From Ciona savignyi (taxonomy: Eukaryota > Chordata > Ascidiacea > Phlebobranchia > Cionidae), in NCBI GenBank assembly GCA_000149265.1, contig CH002044.1:859834-923833 (forward strand): 64,000 nucleotides of DNA, given 5' to 3'. The notes below the pieces were generated by a model, which worked only from the letters and a program-made list of their open reading frames with translations, was not told where the DNA came from and ran no database searches. Of the stretch, positions 26,901 to 37,598 are shown piece by piece (position 1 is the first letter of the stretch; the number at the start of each line of letters is the position of its first letter). The translations under genes and the position numbers were made by a program.

Positions 26901-29276
26901 AAAACATAGGGTAATATGCTTAAATTAGGAAACGGAAGAAATTTTAGCTAAGGGGCATTTGAGGCTAAGGGGCAAACCTCTTAACTTGAAAATAGATGAA
27001 AATTTTTCACTAAAAGTGTTTTGCCCCTTAGCTTCAAGGTTTGTGTTCATACTGCGGTCAGATTTTTGCCGTGCGAAGTAGGGGCTAGGGTTATTTTCTG
27101 GGTTTAAGAGTATAATTTAAGAGCAGTGCTTTAGAAAATGACAAATAAAAAAATACACTGAAACATTGCAACACTTTCAGTACAATTTTAGTCCTTAAAG
27201 TCTCCTAAAAATCAAAGAAAAAAAAACAAAAAAAAAATTTCCTCATCTTGATCTGAATCCAGATCGCGGAGATTGGTGATGTGGAGGTGCTGATGGAGCG
27301 GATGAGGAAGCTGCAGGAGGAGGAGGAGGATGTGACAACAGAGGAGAGGAGCAGAAGATTCGAGATCGAGAAGGAAGAAGCTTCCCACGGACTCCTTCCA
27401 GGTGCGATGTGGTCACTTATAGCTGAATATCTTGTTGCTTTTTACCGGTTATACTTTGGCCAACCCATACTTCGAATCTGTTGTATTTTTGGTCCTAACC
27501 CCATTTTCGCCATATGATGACTCTAGTTTTTATTTATTTGGTCTCTAATCCCATTTTTTGGCTCATTTTTTGACTCATTTTGAATCTAAGTTTTAAGTTA
27601 TTTTTGTCCAAACTCCATTTCCCCCCTTTTTGAATGAAAGTTTTAAGTTATTTTAGTCTCTAACCTTATTTACCCTCCAGGAGTGTCGGGGCCCGTGGGA
27701 GGAGCTGCTTACTTCGCTCGTTACGTCCAAGAACCCGACTTCAGCTACCAGGACTTCGCGAAACGGGACGCGCATGCTGAGATTCCAACTTATCGAGCCC
27801 AGGTTGGTAGGCTGATTTGAATTCTTACCCATTTGTACCTCTGTGGGGGTCGGGGTTGTGTTTTAATGTCAATACTGAGCATGGCTCCATTCACTGTTAT
27901 TGTAACATTGTGCATTTCTGCTAAATATCTCCAAAGTATTTTATATGCATTGTTGTGTTAGATGTGTCAACAAGTATTTCTTGCCATGCTTCATGCCACC
28001 ATCCAAGGTTCTTAAAAATGGTTTTGCACCATCCAAAGTGATTTTTAAGATTTTTGCGCACCATCCAAAGTATATCATAATCATTGTTGTGCAGGATTAC
28101 AGCTGGGACCACGCGTTCACAGTAATGAGCAGCTACTACAACGGGGTGGCCGAACTGCTGGACGAGAAGTATCAAACAGCGTACAACCTTACTTATAAAA
28201 CGTGAGTACAATCGCCGATATCGTGCGCGAAAGTCTTTCTTCGTAATTATTCCATTGAAACTAATCAAATGTTTTATGAATTTTTTTTTGTTTAAACTTT
28301 GATTTTGTAAATTGCTTTTTTAAAAACAAAAGTCTTTGGTTATCAGAGAAAACGGAAAAACTAAAGCCATAATAAACCTAGCGGGTTGTTCTCTTACTCA
28401 ATATAGAAATCACTAAAGACTAGCTGGCACGTGTCAGCTGGCCGTGTATACCATATCACGCCCGATTCCATCGTTTAATTTTTTTGGTGTGTAGAGGTTT
28501 AAGTTAGCTTTATTGGCTGTGTGTGTGATTAATTTCCTTCCCAACACAGGTTGGCTACTCGAGACAACGTGGACACTACTTCGTTACGAAGGGCGATCTG
28601 GATGTACGTTCATTGCATGTACGGAATCATGTAAGTAGTACCCAGTTACATTATAACGTTAGCTTGGCACACTTGGCCAAAATCAGGACTGCCAGGTTGC
28701 CAGGATGCAAATCCCACATTGACTAATATCTTTCATGGTAAAATTCTTAAAAATTCTACACAATAATGTTAAAGAACAACCCGCAACTCTCAATTGAGTA
28801 AAGAAAGAACCTGTTCACTAAAACAATGAACACTAACTTAACTCTGGCCCAACACTATTCTTAACCCCAGAATTTAGCTTAATTTTAACTCAAATCCAAG
28901 CTCTTATTGTAACACCCAAATCTTTATTCTTGTGTTCAGTTTCCCAAACACCCTTTTATCCCCTCATTAATTCCCTCCGGCACAAAAATGCCTTACACCC
29001 TGTTGAAATCAACAATCTAACCCCCACCCTTAACCCAGGTACGACGATTACAACTACAGCGAGGTGAACCAGCTTTTGGAGCGTCCGTTGAAGCTCTACA
29101 TCAAAACGGTGTCGTGTTTCCCGGAACAGACCACCCGTGCTGTGTACGACGGATTCTGGAAGCAATTCCGCCATTCCGAGAAAGTCCACGTCAACATTAT
29201 GCTGCTCGAGGCGCGCATGCAAGTCGGCCTTCTCTACGGCCTGCGCGCCCTTACACAGTGCGTGCGTGAGAGTTAG
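11960..29276 (+). CDS. SESN1: Sestrin (SESN1-like), leucine sensor and GATOR2-binding protein
   Basis: Sestrins bind GATOR2 and restrain mTORC1 when leucine is low; the N-terminal half has an alkylhydroperoxidase fold. Exons: 11960-12604, 19662-19727, 24603-24632, 25422-25592, 26034-26216, 26622-26870, 27263-27401, 27681-27802, 28095-28201, 28550-28630, 29039-29276; all phases join. The product is about 676 aa (664 if the Met at 11996 is used; start uncertain). Exon 1 ends with [16 protein letters not shown], as in the long vertebrate SESN1 isoform. Then come [69 protein letters not shown] and [10 protein letters not shown], all family hallmarks. The peroxidase Cys and Tyr are present, but the +7 His is Met. 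Leucine-pocket equivalents Thr, Thr, Arg, Trp and Glu are present. A possible poly(A) signal lies at 29882. Confidence 0.95.
12605..18450 (+). other. Sestrin intron 1 (5' part)
   Basis: No second gene is supported. It contains AT-rich DNA; a (TGATT)n-type tail at 12880-12905 (also seen at 59215), probably the end of a retroposon; a GC-rich block at 14090-14185 that may be a promoter or a repeat; and the 20-bp tandem repeat at 15963. A 131-codon open frame at 17642 has no recognisable content. Confidence 0.4.
15963..16055. repeat. 20-bp tandem repeat, about 4.5 copies
   Basis: Diverged units of the form GGTGGATGATTGACAGCAGG follow each other without spacers. They lie in sestrin intron 1. Confidence 0.75.
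18451..19062 (+). CDS. SESN1: Alternative first coding exon of sestrin
   Basis: An open frame of 204 codons from the ATG at 18451 to an AAG|GTTTGT donor after 19062. It ends in phase 0, exactly like the long first exon (donor after 12604), so either can join the exon at 19662. I infer an alternative promoter, as in vertebrate SESN1, which also has a short isoform with its own first exon. The sequence is Ser/Pro/Arg-rich. It has KRVTFD at about 18691-18708, an RVxF motif of the protein phosphatase 1 docking type, next to a run of arginines, and two CxxC pairs (CSRC, CPAC). No named domain is recognised. Codon use and the long open frame support coding. It could also be an internal exon (possible AG acceptors upstream at about 18376), which would put both parts in one protein. 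Confidence 0.6.
19915..20130 (+). mobile_element. SINE fragment interrupted by assembly gap
   Basis: AATAGCTCTGGTAACCCGACGG before the gap and TGACGATTGTCCGTGTTAAAACGCCTCTTGG after it are consecutive parts of the SINE body. The gap therefore sits in a repeat and may replace few or no real bases. Confidence 0.65.
19992..20091. other. Assembly gap, 100 N
   Basis: Exactly 100 undetermined bases, the usual placeholder for a gap of unknown size. Confidence 0.99.
20750..20852. repeat. 29-bp tandem repeat, about 3.6 copies
   Basis: The unit is TGTTCATTTGCGCCACTATC followed by TACTTGTCT; copies start at 20750, 20779, 20808 and 20837, with increasing divergence. Confidence 0.85.
24211..24370. repeat. 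64-bp tandem repeat, about 2.5 copies
   Basis: TGGCGCTTATCCAGGCTGTA-type starts are at 24211, 24274 and 24338 (period 63-64). They lie in a GC-richer part of a sestrin intron. Confidence 0.8.
28790..28960. mobile_element. Decayed MITE copy in last sestrin intron
   Basis: Contains TTCACTAAAA, AACACTAACTTAACTC, TTAACCCCAGAATT and GTGTTCAGTTTCCC in the order of the MITE at 7751-7960. Ends are not clear. Confidence 0.45.
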
Positions 29277-30185
29277 GTCTTGTGACGTCATCGAACGTGA
29301 CGTCATCTGCTTCGCGAAGCACCCATTCGAAAAATTCGTACATGCGATCATCGATGAAGTTATCACCATGGTGCAGTTTATTGTAAATTTTACTGAAGTT
29401 TCCGTTTTATGTTTTATCCCTGTTTTACCCGGACTTGTACCCTCAAACGTAGCAATTAGAAAATCAAAATTAAAAAGTTCGGTGCAATATTCGATATCTC
29501 GGGCGAGTTTCGCTATTTGCTAGCACCTTGGTTTCCGCGCTTGAAACATGGTTGTGATGTCACTATCCATGTTTGTGACGTCATGAAAAGTGGTTTTGAC
29601 GTCGAGAATCACGTTCTTTATGTCACGAATCATGGCTGTGACGTCACAAATCATACTCATTGTTCTGCCTATTATGCCGTTCTTCCAAGCTTGTGGTTCG
29701 TACCCTCTGGCGCCCCTTAGTGCCAGCGGATGAAATACTGTGTTCGTCATTTCTTCAAAGGTCATGTGACTTGGGCGCTGCAGCCTAACCCACCACGTGT
29801 GGCGCCCAAGATCACCGACTTTTTCACTTTTATTCTCTCGCGTATTTCCCAGTATTATTTTTATACGCTATGAGTAGCGAAAATAAAAAACGTTTTGTCG
29901 AAAACCCGAATCTTAATTTGACCTCGTTTAACCCGACAGTTGTATATCAAGATAGGTATATCTCTTAGGTTAGAATGGACACCGGGCATGTATAGTTTAA
30001 ACTTCTACAACATGCGTTGTAAAAACTAATAGAAAGGAAATAGCGCTCTAAAATGAAGTTGTGCATATAGGGTGCATTTTGTTTCGGTTAGTTTTGGATT
30101 GCACGCTAAAATTATTGGATTAGGTGTAAGTTTTATATGGGGTCAGAGTTGGAGTAAGTTCTGGATGTGATATTGGTGTTAGGGG
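29277..30185 (+). other. Sestrin 3' flank / probable 3' UTR with CRE-like repeats
   Basis: After the stop (29274-29276) no coding is seen. The segment 29540-29660 repeats TGACGTCA-like words. AATAAA at 29882-29887 is a candidate poly(A) signal about 0.6 kb after the stop. Confidence 0.4.
29540..29665. repeat. Short repeats around TGACGTCA
   Basis: TGATGTCA, TGACGTCA, TGACGTCG, TATGTCAC and TGACGTCA occur at spacings of roughly 20-25 bp, each next to a CATG- or AATCA-like word. They look like a diverged tandem repeat; an ATF/CREB binding role is possible but untested. Confidence 0.55.
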
Positions 30186-30189
30186 TAGC

Positions 30190-30410
30190 GTGTTGATATA
30201 CGTTTTCTAACATAAAGGAGGGGAACTACTCATTAAAATAAAGATTGGATTTTCAAAATGAAGATTACATCGTAAGAGTTGGTGTTAAAGTTAGCGTTAG
30301 TTCTGGGGTAAAGATTGGTGTTGTTGGAGTTATTTTCCGTAATTTTAATAAGTAGTTTTCCTTCTTTCCTGATTCCCTGCGTTTTGTGTTGTCCAACTAT
30401 AAGTGTGTAG
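30190..30410. mobile_element. MITE copy (reverse orientation of 7751 copy)
   Basis: TAAAGGAGGGGAACTACTCA at the left, GTTAGTTCTGGGGTAAAGAT inside, and GTTTTCCTTCTTTCC then TGTTGTCC at the right match the complement of the MITE at 7751-7960. The stretch 30100-30185 carries further related text. Confidence 0.6.
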
Positions 30411-30693
30411 TTTCATCCCTTTCTTCCCTCCTGTGGTGTTGCCTCCGTCGAAATATGCTGACGCAGATGAGGAGTCATTAAAACCAAACAATGCTTGCAA
30501 ATGCGCAAAACCGCTTTCACACGAAACGCGGTTGGCGTTTTACGACTCTCCGCGGCTCTGAATACATCTCGTTAATCGCTCAAGCTGCGACGGGAAGTTT
30601 ATTAAATCGACAGCTTCCACCGCAACCACATAACTACGTCAATGCCCAACCGCATAGTTCAGTCGTTTCGGTTGAAGGGTCGTCGTTCAGTTA

Positions 30694-30870
30694 GGATAGG
30701 AGGATAGGATATTCATGTTCATCCCCGTAAATGGGAAATCCAATGAGGTTAACACACGAGAAATCGTCAGATCGCCTCGCGCCCACCGTCTAGTTACCGG
30801 AGCTATTGCAGTGTGTTGTGCATGATTCAGACGTTCCTTAAAGTTAGTAGAACCAACCATTTCACTTTTT
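30694..30870 (-). mobile_element. SINE fragment (tail half)
   Basis: Starts with the AGGATAGGATATTCATGTT tail complement and runs through CCGGAGCTATTGCAGTGTGT to the mid body, then stops. Confidence 0.75.
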
Positions 30871-30999
30871 TTCAGGAAATATCTGTTAAGTTGTTGTTTT
30901 GAATCCAGCCGCAGCTGACTGTTTTGGAGGATTGTTCTCGACGGTTGCAAGCGACGAACCACGTGATTATTTCTGTAAAATATTTGGTTAGTGGGTCTC

Positions 31000-31240
31000 C
31001 TTTGGACCAAAAGGCTTTGGACTCGATACAAATCGCTGGTTGACTCTGTCCTTGGGCAAGGAACTTCGCAGACATCGCCTGGAATGTACAATAGTTTAAT
31101 GGATTGTACTAATCCTGAAGGAACGTCTAAACTAAATCATACACAAAAAACTGCTTTAGGTCCGATAACCCGGTAACGGAAGGTAATCTAAAGATTGCCA
31201 AAGTGATAAAGCGTCTTACGTTTCCCATTTTTCCTGGCCT
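31000..31240 (+). mobile_element. Diverged SINE copy
   Basis: GTCCTTGGGCAAGGAACTTC, TTTAATGGATTGTACTAATC and CGATAACCCGGTAACGGAAGG follow the family's order, with many changes. Confidence 0.6.
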
Positions 31241-31394
31241 GTTAAGTAGGGCGAAGGCATAGACACAGCGAAATGACTTGATAAAATGAAAAGGTCATGA
31301 TGCTCATTCAGCACAAAACATCATATTTGGTCATTCTAGCAATGTTAAAAGACCAATCTAGGTTTCAAGTTTTAGATTTAAATCCGTTATATAT

Positions 31395-31695
31395 TCTAGG
31401 ATAGGATAAGATAGGATATTCATGTTTATCCTCGTGAGTGGGAAAACCAAGGTGGTTAACACACGGGAAATCGTCAGATTACCTTGCGCCCACCGTCGGG
31501 TTACCGGAGCTTTTGCAGTGTGTTGTTTGTGATTTACACGTTTCTTTAATTTGGTAGAACCCAATAATCCGCTGGGTCCAGGCAATGTCTGTAAAGTGCC
31601 TTGCCCATGGACACAACGACTAGCTAGTGACCAGTTTCGAACCTGCAACTTTCGATTGAAAGGCGACGCACTTAACCGCCAAGCTAACCGGCCGA
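31395..31695 (-). mobile_element. tRNA-derived SINE, near full length
   Basis: The complete order is seen on the reverse strand: GGATA-type tail at 31400, body with CACCGTCGGGTTACCGGAGC, and tRNA-like head ending in the complement of AGCTTGGCGGTTAAGTGCGT at about 31690. Confidence 0.85.
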
Positions 31696-31739
31696 ACAAA
31701 ATTCTTAAGATTTCTAGTATTCCTGACTGGTCAAGTCCT

Positions 31740-32110
31740 AATGGTTAGCTCCTTCGAAGCACGTCGGGCCGTGAACCGTTTGGTAGCTGGTACAAAACCT
31801 GACATCCTGTGTGTGGGTGTGTCCTTGGGTAAGCTAGTTTAAGGACCTTGCATGAACGCACTGGATTTATGGGTCAAACAAAAACAGTATCGATGCCACC
31901 ATCATATTCAATACAATGCAATAGCTCCATGATGCCGGAATCGAAACCAGCTGCCGGTTAGACCCACTGAATTAATGGCTTCTACTAAAACCGAAAAAAA
32001 ACTTGAATCATAACACACTGCATGCAATAGCTCCGGTAACCGACGCTGGGCGCAAAGGAATCTGACGATTGCCCGTATGATAAAGCCTCTTACGTTTTCC
32101 ACTCACAATA
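31740..32110 (+). mobile_element. SINE fragments, diverged
   Basis: A decayed head/body (TGTGTCCTTGGGTAAGC at about 31825) is followed by a body fragment with GCAATAGCTCCGGTAACCGA and CTGACGATTGCCCGTATGAT at 32030-32080. Confidence 0.6.
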
Positions 32111-32731
32111 AAACACGAGTCTTCGTATCAGTTGTATCATAAACTGTTTAACAAGCTGATTTCCCGCCGCCCTTTATTTTCGAATATTATGTACTGAATA
32201 ACTGAATACACATGCAATTGCTTATGGTTGTAATACTGCAGAACGGCCTTGTCAACTAATATTCTATGCACCAGCAAAAATCACCAACATAAACAAAAAT
32301 AACTAGATTGACTATTATAGAAAAAATATATATAATTGGACAACGTTTTCATTTTTATACTAATTTTATGGTGATATGTAATTGAATATCCAAACTGAAT
32401 AAATTATTTAAAAGCATTTTTACAGAATTTAAATTTAAATTGGGGTTGAACCATAATTACTTATCGTACAATTTTAAGGTTATAAAAAGACCTGCGTAGT
32501 ACGTATAAATAGTTAAATTGTTAAATGGTTTAAGCGGCGGTGGTTAAACTTGAAATAAGTTACAAATAGGATTTATACACAGCTTTCAATGGATAATTTG
32601 TGAGCGAAAACCATGGGTTTATAAGTGTGATGGCAAGAAAATCGTGCCCACTGGTTGGTGAAGGTTTTACAATGCTCTGCATACAGTAAGGACCTTGCAC
32701 TTTGTGGAGAGTCTGTACATTGTTATGGCTA
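32111..32731. other. Gap between convergent sestrin and UBE2J1
   Basis: AT-rich, with no gene seen. Confidence 0.4.
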
Positions 32732-32737
32732 TTTATT
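32732..32737 (-). promoter_or_regulatory. Candidate UBE2J1 poly(A) signal
   Basis: AATAAA on the reverse strand, about 50 bp after the UBE2J1 stop codon. Confidence 0.45.
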
Positions 32738-32784
32738 ACGTTGTTATGACCGACATTAACCAAGTGACAGACCGCCACCACCCA

Positions 32785-35700
32785 TCATAGGTAATCTGCG
32801 AGCAGCGATGATACGTTGTAGGATTTGTCCAATCGACGTAGAAACAAAATGGCGATCGCCACAGCTAGTAAGACAATCAGCATTGTTGAGGAATCGTTTG
32901 ATTGGTTGATTTGTCGGCGGCGTGGCGGTGGGGGCGTGGTGGACGGGGCTGTCACAGTTGAGCGCATTCGCACCCCATCCTGTTCCGAGGGGTTAGAAAC
33001 TCCAGGGGTGACATCGGAGTTCGTTTCGGCGATTTTTTCGTCACTTTCATCTGACTTTTTCTTTTCGTTTTTCGGTGAACCGAACGTGATTTGCTTGGCT
33101 AGTTCCAAATCTTTGTTTTCCGCATCAGTGATTTCTGGACGTTCCGCTTCACTTGGTAGAAGATCCTTGACCAATCCACATGTGTTGCATGTAAAAGCGT
33201 GTGACCTGTGATGTCATAATATCTATTATTCCTTGTCAATCGAGATGGTTTTAATTTCAAGCACAATTCTTATTTTAATTTTGAGATTTTTGATCAGTTA
33301 TATGAATAACAAAATGAATTTTGACTATTAAGAAATACAAAAAAAATTCATAAACCTACTAAGATGAAAGATGAACAAACAATTTTGACAAAACTATTTA
33401 AGTACAACATGGAGCCAAAAAAATAATCCTGATGAGACGTTTCGGGAAATATTTATTATATTTTCAGTTATCATCTTCGATGCCAAAATACCAGGTGTAC
33501 AATTATTTTATCAGAAGATAATATCTACAACATCTGTTGTTCGCTTTAGAACAATAAGAAAATTCTCAATGGTTGGCTGTACACAAACTGCAATATATAT
33601 AATATAAAAATGAAATTAATGTCTTCAATAAACAGATGCATCAAGTAAGCTACACAGTACCTTAAAAATGGGGAAAAGGGAATAACTGGGGGGAAATTAA
33701 CTTAATATTTAATTATCTAGGATATCTCACTTTCTTGCCAGGACTTTTCTCTCATCTGCCGTGTAATCCAGCGCACCGATGGCCCCCTCTCCTTTTGTTG
33801 GCATGAACCCAATTATCGCGAGAATGGCTGTCCGGACTGTGTGCATGGGGTAGAAATACATTAGTGAAGATTGCATATTGAAAAAGCAGACTGCGGGCAT
33901 AGAATAACAACGTTTGTTGCAAAATGTTATTCACAGGGTTAAAAAATGATAGTTTGTAATAACTTGGTTATTTAGGGAAAGAAGAAATGCTTTTCATAGT
34001 ATAATGTATTGAGTTGAAAGAATAATTCCTAGATATTTAAAAGTTTAATGTGCCATTCAAATTCCCTTCTGAAACATAATATAAAAAGTATTATATTATA
34101 TAAAATATATAAATATAAAAAGTATTATATTAATATTACATCTTTTATTCATTACTGTTTTACCCAGGAGACATTATAATATGGGCAATCGTTAGATTAC
34201 CTTGTTCCTACAAATATAAGCTAACCAGCCAGTTATATCCCCCAATGGACCTATACAAAAGGGTTACAGTACTGGGCAGCGAATTTGAATAAAAGGAAAA
34301 ATAACTTTCGAAATAAAAAAATAACCGAGATTTCAAAACTAAGATGTTGGGAAAAGCTCATATCTGGACCTAATTGCTTGGGTTCATTCAGCCCATAATT
34401 TCATTGGAAAACAGGATTATTGGAGTAATGTGAACAACTTAATATGGTAAGCACTTACTGCTCCAGCTGGGTTGCCATGACTCCGGGTGGTAGCCTGAGA
34501 TGCTGAGGCAAATCTTCTTGTTCAACTCAAATCGACCGTTTGCCTAAAGAAATGAGTTTAGTTTTTTCATCTGGTGATTGATCATTCTATCAGTCTATTT
34601 AGGAATCTGTATTTTCAGTAAATGATTTGGAATGAGCGACATTGAATGTTTTTATTTTATTAATAATTTAGATACAAAAGTAGTATGACTAATGGATTTC
34701 CAGTTCATTTGTATTATATACAATGTTACAATAGAATGGGCGGTCCACAGTAGCACCTTGTAATACAGGTAATGTGCGGATAATTGGTAATTAAATCCTA
34801 CATGAACCCAAATGTAATGTACTAACATACTTTCAGTTTAAAATTACAGATTCTAGATTGCAAACTGATTTTTATAAGGACATTGCCCCCCTGCAGGCAT
34901 CCGAAAGGTTGTTGGATCAAAACCTGTAATTATCTTTTCATTTGTGTTCTTTAGTAATCACATTGAGAGACAAAAACTTTTTAATTATACATAACACACT
35001 GTAATAGCTCAGGTTACCCGATAGTGGACACGAGGTAATCTGACTCTTGCCCAAGTGTAAATTCGCTTGTGTTTTCCCACATGTGGTAAAACAATAATGT
35101 CCTATTCTATAAATAACCTTAATTTTCTGTGAACGTGGCCATATGGGGGTTGAAACATTTAACATTTCAGAACTTATTTATGTCTTATTAGAAAGTAAAT
35201 CTTTAAAAAAAACAATGACATTAGAGGTTTTCATGATTACCATAAATATCTACATCCCTCTAGTTTAAACTCAAGGCCAATATAGGGTTAAGAAATAAGT
35301 CTAAATTTAGTTCCAAATTTCTATCCTTTAGCAATGCCATGACAGTTGCACTTACATTCAAGAGCATTATACTGGGTGGCTTCATGGGGTATTCCGGTGG
35401 TAAGATGATCCTTCCATGATAAACGCCACCGTCGAAATCCGATTCTTTCGGACCTCGGAACGTGAAATGCCACTCAAACAAATTATCCTCTAGTGGTCTC
35501 GCTGCATATTCGTAAGTGGCCGATGACAATTCTTGAGCCTCTTTCATCAAACGCTTTACAGCTGAAAGATCAAGTGTCAGATTATTGGGAAACTAATAGG
35601 AGGGAAAGAGGAAGGTAATATAAATATGGGGTAATAGTTTGGGGATTAAATTACTGTTTGGGGCAGGGTTAAAATTGATTTTTTTTAATTTTATTAAGTA

Positions 35701-35978
35701 TTTTCCTTTTTAGCTTTCTATAGTGTTGCCTTTGTATTAAATGATAAAATGAAGCCAATAATAAAAAAAAATACTCAAAACTTCTTTATTTAATTTATCT
35801 TATTGTTGCAATTTTAAGCACCGATATATGTACATTGGAAAGGCAATAACTCGAAATTAAATAAAAAGAAAACTTTTTTTAACTTATGAGTTAAGGAGGC
35901 ACCAATAAAACCCAACGGTTACTAGTCTTAGCGGCTCCATGACAAACCTGGACTCCTAAGGTTATACGATCGTTCCAT
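32785..35978 (-). CDS. UBE2J1: Ubiquitin-conjugating enzyme E2 J1 (tail-anchored, ER)
   Basis: UBE2J1 (Ubc6-type E2) transfers ubiquitin to ER-associated degradation substrates from the cytosolic face of the ER. Exons on the reverse strand: 35978-35948, 35561-35356, 34543-34459, 33836-33731, 33205-32785; phases join and give 282 aa (human about 318). It starts MERSYNLRSPAVKRLMKEA, as in the family. The UBC fold shows LEDNLFEWHFTFRGP, GGVYHGRI, LPPEYPMKPPSI and NKKICLSISGYHPESWQPSW; the active-site cysteine is residue 91, as in human. A Ser/Pro-rich linker leads to a C-terminal membrane anchor (MLIVLLAVAIAILFLRR) with a short lumenal end. The linker is shorter than in mammals. It lies 1.6 kb downstream of IQCE on the same strand and converges with sestrin. 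Confidence 0.97.
34990..35095 (+). mobile_element. SINE fragment in UBE2J1 intron
   Basis: ACACACTGTAATAGCTCAGG, CGAGGTAATCTGACTCTTGC and GTTTTCCCAC match the 3' body of the SINE. Head and tail are absent. Confidence 0.7.
35583..35735. mobile_element. Short MITE copy in UBE2J1 intron 1
   Basis: ACTAATAGGAGGGAAAGAGG at one end and TTTTCCTTTTTAGC...AGTGTTGCC at the other match the reverse complement of the MITE at 7751-7960; the middle is shortened. Confidence 0.55.
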
Positions 35979-36144
35979 CTTCAACAGATTTTGTTTCAAC
36001 CTTAACTAAAGAGGCAAAACTTCACCAAAAGCATCATAACAAAAACAAAGCTACGTAGCCTTCACGCATCACTAATTCTAATGACGTCACGTAGCGTATA
36101 TACGAACTACACGTCGATAAACATATAATATATTGTAACGAGCT

Positions 36145-36300
36145 GGCTGTGTGGCCAAGTGGGTATGGGGTAAGGCGACTTAGATACAAAATTCTACAAA
36201 AACGGTATTAGTGTAAAACCAATGCGGATTCAAAACTTTCCCTGGTAAAAAGGCAATAAAAAATGAAACGCAACATGAATATCCTATCCTATCCTCCTAT
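36145..36300 (+). mobile_element. SINE-like repeat with (TATCC)n tail
   Basis: GGCTGTGTGGCCAAGTGGGT looks like a tRNA A-box region, GCGGATTCAAAAC fills the B-box position, and the end is ATGAATATCCTATCCTATCC. It may be a second SINE subfamily; similar text lies at 25150-25270 and 40955-41080. Confidence 0.55.
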
Positions 36301-36354
36301 CCTAACGTTAAAACATCAAAGGAAAGGGGTATATTTAGGAGAATAGGAGAAGGA

Positions 36355-36640
36355 TATTTCAAGAATATAATAAACATGTTTATCAACGTGAATGGAGATT
36401 AGCACACGGGCAATCGTCAGATCACCTCGCGCACGACCGTAGGTTTATCTGAGCTATTGCCGTGTGTTGTGTATGATTCGCACGTTCCTTCAATTTAGTA
36501 GAACCCTTCGACTGGCTTCAGGCAATACCCGTTAGGTGCCTTGTCCAAAAACACAGTCGATCAGCTAGCGTCCAGTTTCCTGCAACCGTTCGGCTCAGAG
36601 GCGTCACACTAACCCACTAGACTAATCTGTCGCATCTGTA
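36355..36640 (-). mobile_element. tRNA-derived SINE, diverged
   Basis: Whole order present in reverse: tail with AACATGTTTATC, CACACGGGCAATCGTCAGAT, GAGCTATTGCCGTGTGTTGT, GGCTTCAGGCAATACCCGTT, and head ending CACTAGACTAATCTGTCG. It lies between UBE2J1 and IQCE. Confidence 0.75.
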
Positions 36641-37598
36641 TTTAAAACCACATATATTTTTCTGATGAGTGTGTGGTACTGGAGTTGTAACAAAAAAGCG
36701 TAGTGTAGGCCTGTTTTATTCTTTCAAATAGGAAAACGCAGGAAATCTAGGACGATCTCCTTAACATGCCTTGTTCCGATTCCACAACCTTTCAACTGTC
36801 TGCAGACCAACGTCACTCTTACTGACTTAGCTATACAGCTTAACACTTTATTAACCTGTTACCTCTCAAAATATATAACACAAATAATCATTCCACGGTT
36901 TATTATTAATTATAACATTGATTAAGATATAATACACAGGTAGAAAATGTCTAAAAATACATCATAATTTTGCAATTGTACACAGTAATAAGTTCAACAC
37001 GCAATATGTATGTACACAAGTAAAAATTCATTTTATTGCATCAAACGTAGCTTCTTACATTCAAGTGCATAACTTGAGTTATCTGTGAGAATGGTACAAG
37101 ACAGCCAAAAATTGGACGGAATAGTAGGCACAGGTGCAACAACGGGATATATGCAAATTTTCAGAATAAAATTGTTGGATGGATTGCGTAAACATTAAAA
37201 TACAGTGTTAGTCGCCGCTAGGTATCGTACAGCACTAAGACCATGTAAATAGGTAGCAGGTTAACAGACTTAAAAAAGGATATATGATATTTATGTTTTA
37301 TCCTCAATATTGGGAAATCGCAAGAGCGATCTAAAAATAAAAATTACTGATAAGCCCATCAGAGGTTCGAAACCTAACACAGTAAAATAACTAAAAAGGC
37401 CTTGAACTTAGTTATGACACCACAGAACGTTAAAGTAATAGTGCTCCTTGAATGATTGAGCCATGCATAGTAGTTCTATGTGGGAATATACATGATAAAC
37501 TGCAATGGAAATTCTTAATGATGTATTTAGTCATATGACCGCTGAAAAAAGGTGGTAGTCACGTGACTGTTTAATCATGCATGGGATCACATGATTGA
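36641..37598. other. Spacer between IQCE and UBE2J1 / IQCE 3' flank
   Basis: AT-rich. 37280-37330 has a faint SINE tail, and TTTATT at 37032 (AATAAA on the reverse strand) is one possible IQCE poly(A) signal. Confidence 0.3.
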
